A stretch of DNA of 64,000 bases. It comes from Neobacillus bataviensis (GTDB taxonomy: Bacteria > Bacillota > Bacilli > Bacillales_B > DSM-18226). The DNA is taken from NCBI RefSeq assembly GCF_019969725.1, contig NZ_JAHXYW010000011.1, positions 62,001 to 126,000 of the forward strand. The letters are read 5' to 3'. A model generated the notes under the pieces. It saw only the letters and a list, made by a program, of their open reading frames with translations, made no database searches and was not told the DNA's origin. Both the position numbers and the translations under genes were made by a program. Of the stretch, positions 57,443-64,000 are shown piece by piece. Position 1 is the stretch's first letter. Every line of letters starts with the position of its first letter.

Positions 57443-60187
57443 TTAATGCTCGACAAATTCCGGGCAGTGACAGGCACCGGAATCAAAAAGTTGCTTAGCA
57501 TCCACCCTAGACAAATGATCAAATACCTGGGTTGCAATGGGGTGTTTCCCATAATTCTCATTAAGTTTCCATGTAGTCAGTGTGATGGTTCCTTTTCCGT
57601 ACCTTTGTACCATCATTGAAACACCCATTTGGCCGACCCATCCCTGAAAGTAACCTGAGATAATCTTGGAGGACAAGGCGAGACCGGGGCTTCCAAACAT
57701 ATGAATCGTCCGGCGGCCGCTAGCTTTTTTGTAATCGCTGACAGGTACCACAAAGTCCGGAATCAATCGGTCTACTTCCCAGCCCATCTCTGGATTTAAA
57801 GGAATCCCCGGGAAAAATTTCTCGTTGACGAAATTAAAGGACGAGGCGCGCGGCCAGCTTTCTCCCTTCGGCAGCTCCCTGAAGGTGAACTGCCCCTTCT
57901 CCTCGATTCGATCCCCATCTTCCGCAAGAAAGATTACGTCCCCGCCTTTATGAACAAAACGTAGAACTTCTTCATCCAGACGATTCGTTACCACCTTTAC
58001 ATCAGTGTCCAAATTGTTTTTGATTTGGTACCCATTCAAAGTGAGCTCTGATTGGAAGCGTTCTGGCAAGCTGTAAACTGCAATTTCTTCTTTTTTCTTG
58101 TCCAATTTTGGTGTAATGGTCAGTTCTTCAGTATTGATTGCCACTGTTTGACCGACCACCTTTAATGCAAGCTTCAACTCATAAAAACCGGATTGTTCCA
58201 CCTCCGGAACTTGGAAGGAAACGGCCTCTTCAACACGGATAAAGGCTTCTCCGGCAGAGTGTACCGGTAGGATCCCGCTTAACTTCAATCCCGGAATAGA
58301 CCACTCAACCACACCATGAAAAGACTTTAAGTTGTCATTGCAAATGATGAGGTCCATCGTCACCCTCTCGCCTGACCAAACATTGTTTGTCACTTTATCT
58401 GCCATCACGGCTAACGGTCCGTTAAAATCAATCAGGCGCTCAAAACCTTCTTTCGGATTTCTAAGGTAATCCAGCCAGCCATTGGTTTCCCATTCAATAT
58501 CGGAAAATTCTGTCACTACATAGCCTGCAATTTCCGGACGTTTTCTCATTTCTTCAATAACCGATTTCACGGCTCGGAACATCCTTTTTTGTGATGCAGC
58601 AGCCAAGTCCTCGAAGTCCTTAAAAGAATCTTTTAATTGATATCTTGTGAAATTGGCTTGTCCAGTTGTTGGTTTCTTGTAGTCCTCCTGATGCGATTCT
58701 TCGCCCTGGTTGACGAACCACCAAGGCTCCTCTCCGTAATAATCCTTCAGCTTTTCCACACTTGGCAGTCCCCACACACCAAACTCAGAAACAATAATCG
58801 GTTCGCCATTTGACTGATAACCATCCACAAAGTTTTTATCAGGTTTTCCAATCACAAACTCATCCAAATCTTTCTGCCATGCTTCCAGCTGGTCCGGGCA
58901 GACAAAATAACGGTGATGATCATTGATGTCTGTTTTGACATGTGTCCAGCCGGAGTTATCACAAATCAGTCTAGTAGAATCGAGCGCTTTAACATAATCA
59001 TACATTTCTTCTACATGCTTTTGTTTGAGAGGGTCATTGGCCAAATCCCATTCCAATCCCCATTCCTCGTTATAGATCGACCAAATCACAATAGAAGGAT
59101 GGTTAAAATCTCTATGAATCATGGCGGTTAATTCGTTTTGAAATCTTTTCGTCGCCTGTGGTGTAAACTTGACATAGTTTGGCGGTTCGGCCCAAATCAG
59201 CATGCCCATCCTGTCAGCCCAGTATAGATATCTTGGAATTTCTACTTTAATATGTTTTCTTAGCATATTAAAGCCCATTTGTTTAGCGAGCCTAATTTCA
59301 TTTTGGATATACTCATCTGACGGAGCCGCATAAACCGTATCCGGATAAAAGGCCTGATCCAATGCACCGCGGATATAAACCGGCTTGTTATTGAGCATGA
59401 CTCTGCCCTTTTCAAACGACACCTTTCTCATACCAAAGGTCATCGTCTTCACATCATCGCGGCAAGTCACTTCAAGATCGTAAAGGTGCGGGTTCTCTGT
59501 ATCCCATAAGATGAAGTTTGGAAGCGGCATAATGGTTTCGCTATGGTTTTCCGTTATATTCATCATTTGTACAGCATCTGGTTGACCGGCAGATAGGTGG
59601 CTGCGGACAGCAAATTGAACTTCTGCTCCACTTCCTAACTCCCCATTCAAACGGAAGGCAATTTTTATTTGACTGTTCTCCAGGTCCGGTGTTACCTGAA
59701 CGGTTTCAATATATATATCGGACCTTCTTTCTAAATGAACGCTTTGCCAGATTCCGCTTACCCTTGTGTACCAGCTTCCTTGCTTGCCAATGGGAATTTC
59801 CGCGTTGTCCTCGGGATCATAAACTCTGACCGTTAAGATATTTTCACTATCCTGAACCAAAAGGTCGGTCATTTCAAATTCAAAAGGGGTGAATCCCCCC
59901 TCATGTTCACCAGCATACTGTCCGTTAAGCCAAACTCTTGCATGGTAATCTACAGCACCAAAGCAAAGGAATATTCTCCCTCGTTTTTTGGGAAAATGAA
60001 ATCTTTTTTCGTACCAGGCTGCCCCATTATAGTTAACGAGGTTTTTTCCATCTCTTTGCCAAATATGCGGCACCTCTACATCGCGGCTGTTCGGAATACC
60101 TGCTGCTTGCCAGTCCAGCCATTCCCCTTCATCTTTCGGGTCCAGTCCGAATTTCCAAATCCCGTCCAAGCTTATGCTTCCCCTCAT
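57443..60187 (-). CDS. GH2 glycoside hydrolase with C-terminal GATase-like domain
   Basis: The ATG at 60187 is chosen. The upstream ATG at 60202 overlaps the ribosome binding site GGAGG, which lies 8 bases ahead of 60187. The product is 914 residues. The N-terminal 590 residues form a GH2 core with acid/base Glu374 in IWSIYNEEWG and nucleophile Glu468 in IIVSEFGVWG. An Ig-like part follows. The last about 220 residues look like a glutamine-amidotransferase-like fold (VLRFVHKGGDVIFLAEDG, VQRYGKGTITLTTW), seen in some galactosidases, with no catalytic Cys apparent. It is the enzyme of the third importer operon; specificity is not determined. Confidence 0.85.
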   Translation of the reverse strand: MRGSISLDGIWKFGLDPKDEGEWLDWQAAGIPNSRDVEVPHIWQRDGKNLVNYNGAAWYEKRFHFPKKRGRIFLCFGAVDYHARVWLNGQYAGEHEGGFTPFEFEMTDLLVQDSENILTVRVYDPEDNAEIPIGKQGSWYTRVSGIWQSVHLERRSDIYIETVQVTPDLENSQIKIAFRLNGELGSGAEVQFAVRSHLSAGQPDAVQMMNITENHSETIMPLPNFILWDTENPHLYDLEVTCRDDVKTMTFGMRKVSFEKGRVMLNNKPVYIRGALDQAFYPDTVYAAPSDEYIQNEIRLAKQMGFNMLRKHIKVEIPRYLYWADRMGMLIWAEPPNYVKFTPQATKRFQNELTAMIHRDFNHPSIVIWSIYNEEWGLEWDLANDPLKQKHVEEMYDYVKALDSTRLICDNSGWTHVKTDINDHHRYFVCPDQLEAWQKDLDEFVIGKPDKNFVDGYQSNGEPIIVSEFGVWGLPSVEKLKDYYGEEPWWFVNQGEESHQEDYKKPTTGQANFTRYQLKDSFKDFEDLAAASQKRMFRAVKSVIEEMRKRPEIAGYVVTEFSDIEWETNGWLDYLRNPKEGFERLIDFNGPLAVMADKVTNNVWSGERVTMDLIICNDNLKSFHGVVEWSIPGLKLSGILPVHSAGEAFIRVEEAVSFQVPEVEQSGFYELKLALKVVGQTVAINTEELTITPKLDKKKEEIAVYSLPERFQSELTLNGYQIKNNLDTDVKVVTNRLDEEVLRFVHKGGDVIFLAEDGDRIEEKGQFTFRELPKGESWPRASSFNFVNEKFFPGIPLNPEMGWEVDRLIPDFVVPVSDYKKASGRRTIHMFGSPGLALSSKIISGYFQGWVGQMGVSMMVQRYGKGTITLTTWKLNENYGKHPIATQVFDHLSRVDAKQLFDSGACHCPEFVEH

Positions 60188-60206
60188 CTTGACTTCCTCC
60201 ATATTC

Positions 60207-61040
60207 TTATTTAATTCCTGTCATCGTGATGCCTTTGATAATGTGCTTTTGGAATATGATAAAAACGATTAATGCAGGCAAACTTGCCAGCATATTGGCA
60301 GCCATCGGAATCGTAAGCTCCGCTGCATAACCACTTTGGAAAAGAGGGATCCCAATCGGCAGGGTCATCATCTTTTCGTCACTGATAGCGAGAAATGGCC
60401 ATAAAAAGTTGTTCCAGGAACTAATAAAGGTAAATATCCCAAGCGCAGCCATTGAAGACCTAGACAGCGGCAGGAATATACTCCACCAGATCCTGAGCTT
60501 ATTGGCGCCGTCCATTTCTGCCGCTTCCACTAGCTCCTTCGGAATTGCATCGTAAAATTGCTTTAGTATTAAGACACCAAGCGGCGCCGCTACACTTGGA
60601 AAAATGATCGAGCTGTAACTGTTAACAAGACCGTTATCGACCATCATCAAAAACAATGGAACAATCGTTGCCTCAGTTGGCACCATTAGTCCTGCGATAA
60701 TCACCCAAAAAACAAGTTTACTGCCCTTGAACGGGATTCTTGACAAGACATATGCTGCCATTGACGTCAACAGCAACGTCAACGCCGTTGTAACAATGGC
60801 AATATAGACGCTGTTCCACGTCCATCTCCAAATCGAGGCGTTTTCGGAAACAAACTTATAGTTGTCCATAGTAAAAGGAGGTTTGATCAGTTCCGTCAAT
60901 ACCGTTACCGGGCTCCCATCCGGTTTAATGGCGGTCATCACCATCCATAACATTGGGACTAACCAAATTAGTACGAGCGAATAGCTAAAAATATACAGGA
61001 GTGTTCTCCCAGGTTTCATTCTTGGCTTTACTGCTTCCAT
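60207..61040 (-). CDS. ABC sugar transporter permease, MalG type (third GH2 locus)
   Basis: This 277-residue CUT1 permease has six membrane segments. The EAA loop is VEAAEMDGANKLRIWWSIFLPLS and the C-terminus IIKGITMTGIK. AGGGGAG precedes the ATG. It follows its partner permease by 18 bases and precedes the GH2 gene by 19 bases. Confidence 0.9.
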   Translation of the reverse strand: MEAVKPRMKPGRTLLYIFSYSLVLIWLVPMLWMVMTAIKPDGSPVTVLTELIKPPFTMDNYKFVSENASIWRWTWNSVYIAIVTTALTLLLTSMAAYVLSRIPFKGSKLVFWVIIAGLMVPTEATIVPLFLMMVDNGLVNSYSSIIFPSVAAPLGVLILKQFYDAIPKELVEAAEMDGANKLRIWWSIFLPLSRSSMAALGIFTFISSWNNFLWPFLAISDEKMMTLPIGIPLFQSGYAAELTIPMAANMLASLPALIVFIIFQKHIIKGITMTGIK

Positions 61041-61058
61041 GTTTTCTCCCCTCTTGTC

Positions 61059-62012
61059 CTAGTCTTTTTTTGCCATAAATTTAAATTGTACTACAGCAAA
61101 TAAGATCATCACTAAAAAGAGCACGTAAGACATCGCGGATGCGAGTCCCATGTCATTCGTACGGAAGCCCGTCTCATAAATGTACTGAACAAGTGTCCGA
61201 GTCGAGGTTCCAGGTCCTCCATTGGTCATCATGTAAGACTGTCCGAATAATTTAAATGAACCAATCGATTGGAGAACAACAACTAATAAAATGACACTTT
61301 TTAAGGAAGGCAATGTGATATATCTGAAGCAGTGCCAGCTGTTGGCACCATCGATTTTTGCTGCCTCGTATAAATCATCTGGAATTTCCTGCAATCCCGC
61401 TAAAAACAAGACCATGTTGAATCCGATTGTCCACCAGACGGTTGCCAAAAGAATGGAGAACCAGGCAAGATTTGTACTGTTCAACCAGAAAATCTCGTTT
61501 GTCACTCCTACTGACTTGAGAACGGAAGTCAACAGACCTGTATAGGGCTGCAGGACAAATACCCAGATACTGCTAATAACAGAGATTGATAGAATATGAG
61601 GAAGGAAAAAAGCAGATCTAAGAAAACCTGTGCCTTTTAGCTTTGCATTTACGATTAATGCCAGTAAAATTCCTATTATTACAAGTGTCGGAGTTGAAAT
61701 TAAAACGAAGTAAAGCGTGTTTCCCAACGCTTCCCAAAAGAAGCTGTCTTGAAACATAGTCTTGTAGTTTCCGAAACCTACAAATGTTCTCTCATTGCCG
61801 ATCGTCCATTTGTACAAACTGATGATGAACCCTTTAATAATCGGATAAAGCATAAACCAGGAATAAAAAATCAAATAGGGGGCTAGAAACAGCCATGCGA
61901 ATAAATTAAGCGATAACGTTTTTTTGTTTGCCAATATATTGGTAAATTTATTTTGCTTTTTTGATGGTACAGGTTCGTGTTTCCCTTTGCTTGCTGATAC
62001 TGCTGGTTCCAT
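61059..62012 (-). CDS. ABC sugar transporter permease, MalF type (third GH2 locus)
   Basis: The ATG at 62012 is chosen because GGAGGAGG lies 8 bases ahead; the longer frame start has no such site. The product is 317 residues. It has a polar N-terminal tail (about 38 residues), six membrane segments and the EAA loop YEAAKIDGANSWHCFRYITLPS. It is close in pattern to the permease at 50490, suggesting paralogy between the second and third loci. Confidence 0.9.
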   Translation of the reverse strand: MEPAVSASKGKHEPVPSKKQNKFTNILANKKTLSLNLFAWLFLAPYLIFYSWFMLYPIIKGFIISLYKWTIGNERTFVGFGNYKTMFQDSFFWEALGNTLYFVLISTPTLVIIGILLALIVNAKLKGTGFLRSAFFLPHILSISVISSIWVFVLQPYTGLLTSVLKSVGVTNEIFWLNSTNLAWFSILLATVWWTIGFNMVLFLAGLQEIPDDLYEAAKIDGANSWHCFRYITLPSLKSVILLVVVLQSIGSFKLFGQSYMMTNGGPGTSTRTLVQYIYETGFRTNDMGLASAMSYVLFLVMILFAVVQFKFMAKKD

Positions 62013-62051
62013 CTTTAAAACCTCCTCCTTAAGAGAACTTTTCCCCTTTAA

Positions 62052-62084
62052 GAAAGGAAGCCCCATTTACAGGGGCTGCCTTTC
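62052..62084 (-). other. Intergenic hairpin between binding-protein and permease genes (third GH2 locus)
   Basis: GAAAGG and CCTTTC plus AGCCCC and GGGGCT form a 12-bp stem with one internal mismatch and a 7-base loop. It starts about 10 bases after the binding-protein stop. No U run follows directly, so it is more likely an mRNA stabiliser than a full terminator. Confidence 0.65.
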
Positions 62085-62094
62085 AAAACAGATT

Positions 62095-63378
62095 TTATTT
62101 GGAAAGCAATTGATTTACTTCCTTTTCCGCCTTGTCCATCACTTCGTCTACAGAAGCCTGACCGTTCATAACCAGATCAAAGTTTGCACGAAGAATGTCA
62201 CCAATCGGGAACAGCTTGTCCGAATTAGGCATGAAATTTACATCATTAACAACTTCGACATAGTCATTACGGTACTTCTGTTCTGTAAATTCCTTTGACT
62301 CGGTAACGGCAGGCTTACTTGGAACGTGACCGGCTTTTGCCCACATAGCACCATGGTCAGCCAGCCAGTTTGCAAATTTAACTGTAGCTTCTTGTTTTTT
62401 CTTATCTACGTGTTTTTGGATTGGCAATACAAGTGTATGTGAGTCTCCCCATGTCGCCTTTTGCTCGAATAATTGCGGAAGTGTCATTACACCAAAATCA
62501 AGGTCCTGGGACTTTTCAAATGACCCAGTCGACCACACGCCATTGAAGTTGACGGCAGCCTGGCCAGCTGAAAAGATTTCTCCGCCGTTTTTCACGTTTT
62601 TCGGCCAGAACTTATACTTATAGACCATATCCGAAATAAACTGCAGCGCTTCCTTTCCTTCCTTATTGTTGAAGGCCGCTTTCTTACCGTCTTCACTTAG
62701 AAGTTTGCCTTCCATCTGGCTGTATAAAGACCACCACATCCAGTAAGGAGCATTTCCATTAGAAGTTCCAACATATGGCATAACATTTTTAGGAGCTTTT
62801 TCTTGAACCTGCTTTAGGAATTGGACAAATCCTGCTGCACCCGGGTCCATTTTCGGCTTGCCATTATCATCTAATAATCCGGCGTCGCCAAGAATTTTTT
62901 TGTTATAAAACATAACCATCGCGTGTGTATCAAGCGGAATCGCCATATGTTTATCTTCGAAAATCGTCGCATTTAGAATGTTTTCGTTAAATGAATCCCA
63001 TTTAACCCCTGCTTTTTCCGCAATTGGATCAAGCTCTTGAATCATTCCTTCAGGAACAAGTTCTCCAAGCTTTGAGGTATGGGCCACAGCTACGTCTGGC
63101 GCTTGCTTGGAAGCAACCGCTGTACGGAGCTTCGTGTAATATTCTTCCCATTTAAGATTTAACATTTTAACTTGAATGTCAGGGTTGGCTTTATTGAATT
63201 CCTCTACCATTGCTTTCATGAAATCACCGTCACCGCCGCTGAATGGAACCCAGTAATTCAATTCTACCTTTTTGCTAGCGGTTTCATTTTTGCCGGCTGT
63301 TTTTTCTGAACTGCTGCAACCTGCTAAAGCCGAAACGACCAAAAGTAAAAGGACCACAAATATGTTTAGCTTTTTCAA
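62095..63378 (-). CDS. ABC sugar-binding lipoprotein (third GH2 locus)
   Basis: The start is TTG with AAGGGGGAA upstream; no in-frame ATG fits. The 427-residue protein has a lipoprotein signal ending ALAGC (Cys20), then a family 1 solute-binding domain beginning ELNYWVPFSGGDGD or similar. It resembles the binding protein at 51479. It heads the third importer operon and is preceded by a promoter with a perfect inverted repeat. Confidence 0.9.
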   Translation of the reverse strand: MKKLNIFVVLLLLVVSALAGCSSSEKTAGKNETASKKVELNYWVPFSGGDGDFMKAMVEEFNKANPDIQVKMLNLKWEEYYTKLRTAVASKQAPDVAVAHTSKLGELVPEGMIQELDPIAEKAGVKWDSFNENILNATIFEDKHMAIPLDTHAMVMFYNKKILGDAGLLDDNGKPKMDPGAAGFVQFLKQVQEKAPKNVMPYVGTSNGNAPYWMWWSLYSQMEGKLLSEDGKKAAFNNKEGKEALQFISDMVYKYKFWPKNVKNGGEIFSAGQAAVNFNGVWSTGSFEKSQDLDFGVMTLPQLFEQKATWGDSHTLVLPIQKHVDKKKQEATVKFANWLADHGAMWAKAGHVPSKPAVTESKEFTEQKYRNDYVEVVNDVNFMPNSDKLFPIGDILRANFDLVMNGQASVDEVMDKAEKEVNQLLSK

Positions 63379-63419
63379 TTCATTTTCCCCCTTAATTATT
63401 TTATAATATTTCGAAAATT

Positions 63420-63464
63420 AATATAACATGTTTTATCATTTTATTACAATAAACATTGTAATAA
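63420..63464 (-). promoter_or_regulatory. Promoter with perfect inverted repeat, candidate ArsR-type operator
   Basis: On the minus strand TTGTAA (63449-63444) and TATATT (63425-63420) are 18 bases apart. A perfect inverted repeat, TTATTACAAT-4-ATTGTAATAA (63441-63464), covers the -35. The size and AT-rich form fit an ArsR-family operator, and the upstream gene at 63508 encodes part of such a regulator. Confidence 0.55.
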
Positions 63465-63472
63465 TAATTTAA

Positions 63473-63500
63473 AAAATAGGTCCTTAGGACCGTTTTTTCT
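63473..63500. terminator. Intrinsic terminator after the partial ArsR-type gene
   Basis: GGTCCTAAGGACC is a perfect palindrome flanked by AAAAAA and TTTTTT runs. On the minus strand it is followed by TATTTTTT, 8 bases after the stop at 63508. Confidence 0.75.
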
Positions 63501-63507
63501 TTTTGTT

Positions 63508-64000
63508 CTAACTTTTATTAGAATAAAGTAACTTCATAATAATGCCTTGTTCATAATTCCCAAAACGATGTCCAAATAAATTCATCCCCCCGGCATTTAC
63601 TGCATCCTTTTTTACTCCAAACCGGACCGAAATAAATGGCTTTAACTGAAGGCCGAGTTCAGTAATGGTTACGTCGGATTGTTTAATCCCGTCAATAAAG
63701 GACCCCTCTTTATTTATGCTCCAATTTTTCAAAAGACCATATTGGGTATTTTCTGTATGCCACCACCCAGGTGTCAGGAAGCCTCTTTGTCCTCCAAAAT
63801 CCCCCGGGCTCGTCCAAGTTCCTACTTCAATATTATTTACCCATACCGTAATATCCGAGGGCCAATCGAGTTTGTGATAAGGGGCTTCTGAGCATATTTC
63901 AGCCACAATCTCCAAATTTTCTTCTTCAGCCCCATAAGGGATTCGATTTGGAAAACGATACTCCACAAATCCCCTTCGAAACCATAACAGCTCCGCGTTT
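63508..64000 (-). CDS. ArsR family transcriptional regulator, C-terminal part (5' end cut by window edge)
   Basis: The reading frame stays open to the right edge, so the true start lies outside and about 163 C-terminal residues are seen. A GTG at 63966 is internal, because in-frame codons upstream continue ELLWFRRGFVEYRFPNRIP without a stop. The C-terminal pattern (ITVWVNNIEVGTWTSPGDFGG, LTPGWW, QYGLLKNW, VRFGVKKDA, MNLFGHRFGNY) is that of about 300-residue ArsR-type regulators found beside sugar operons in Bacillales. The DNA-binding part is not in the window. It is upstream of and parallel to the third importer operon, its likely target. Confidence 0.7.
   Translation of the reverse strand, partial: NAELLWFRRGFVEYRFPNRIPYGAEEENLEIVAEICSEAPYHKLDWPSDITVWVNNIEVGTWTSPGDFGGQRGFLTPGWWHTENTQYGLLKNWSINKEGSFIDGIKQSDVTITELGLQLKPFISVRFGVKKDAVNAGGMNLFGHRFGNYEQGIIMKLLYSNKS

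Noticed and set aside
57460..57490. GTGACAGGCACCGG near the end of the third GH2 gene, similar to the GTGTCAGGCACC repeat.
   Set aside because: It has two or more mismatches, no inverted partner, and lies in coding sequence.

Overview
The window comes from a low-GC Gram-positive bacterium of the Bacillaceae. A Neobacillus-like or Bacillus-like host is my best guess. The signs are strong GGAGG ribosome binding sites, frequent GTG and TTG starts, lipoprotein substrate-binding proteins with AAGC or TGCS lipoboxes, YesM/YesN-type regulators, CcpA-type cre boxes and short GTGTCAGGCACC palindromes between genes. No rRNA, tRNA, transposase, prophage or CRISPR array was seen. Almost the whole window is one island for carbohydrate, mainly galactoside, use.

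Layout. (1) 1-8994: an ortholog of the E. coli ycj cluster on the minus strand, in the order ycjM-N-O-P-Q-R-S. The last gene is cut by the left edge. A divergent LacI-family gene (ycjW-like) faces it. The leader of the operon carries four identical 14-bp elements. (2) 9036-17295: the mglBAC galactose transporter next to a three-component sensor made of a membrane-anchored sugar-binding protein, a YesM-type kinase and a YesN-type regulator. (3) 17322-23920: two divergent secreted GH3 glycosidases and a secreted esterase. (4) 23934-29820: the Leloir operon galK-galE-galT-galM plus a LacI-type repressor. (5) 29830-36610: an EamA transporter, a GH36 alpha-galactosidase and a secreted multimodular GH30 enzyme that is probably an endo-beta-1,6-galactanase. 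(6) 36619-46376: an ABC importer with a large LacZ-type GH2 and its own YesM/YesN pair. (7) 46551-52885: a ROK regulator and a second ABC importer plus GH2 operon. (8) 52975-56315: a VOC protein and a galactonate (De Ley-Doudoroff) set, dgoD, aldolase and kinase. (9) 56459-64000: a third ABC importer plus GH2 operon with an SDR dehydrogenase and, cut by the right edge, an ArsR-type regulator.

How it fits together (inference). Secreted GH30 and GH3 enzymes cut galactan or arabinogalactan side chains. Four CUT1 importers without their own ATPase bring in oligosaccharides. Cytoplasmic GH2 and GH36 enzymes release galactose, which also enters through Mgl. Galactose is then used by the Leloir pathway and perhaps by an oxidative route through galactonate. 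The ycj genes handle 3-keto-sugar epimerisation of glucosides or gulosides.

The observations most worth a second look are three. The four-copy leader array lies in front of ycjM (7530-7706). A promoter layout with matching offsets is shared by mglB and the plus-strand GH3 gene. A hairpin follows every one of the five substrate-binding-protein genes that precede transporter genes.
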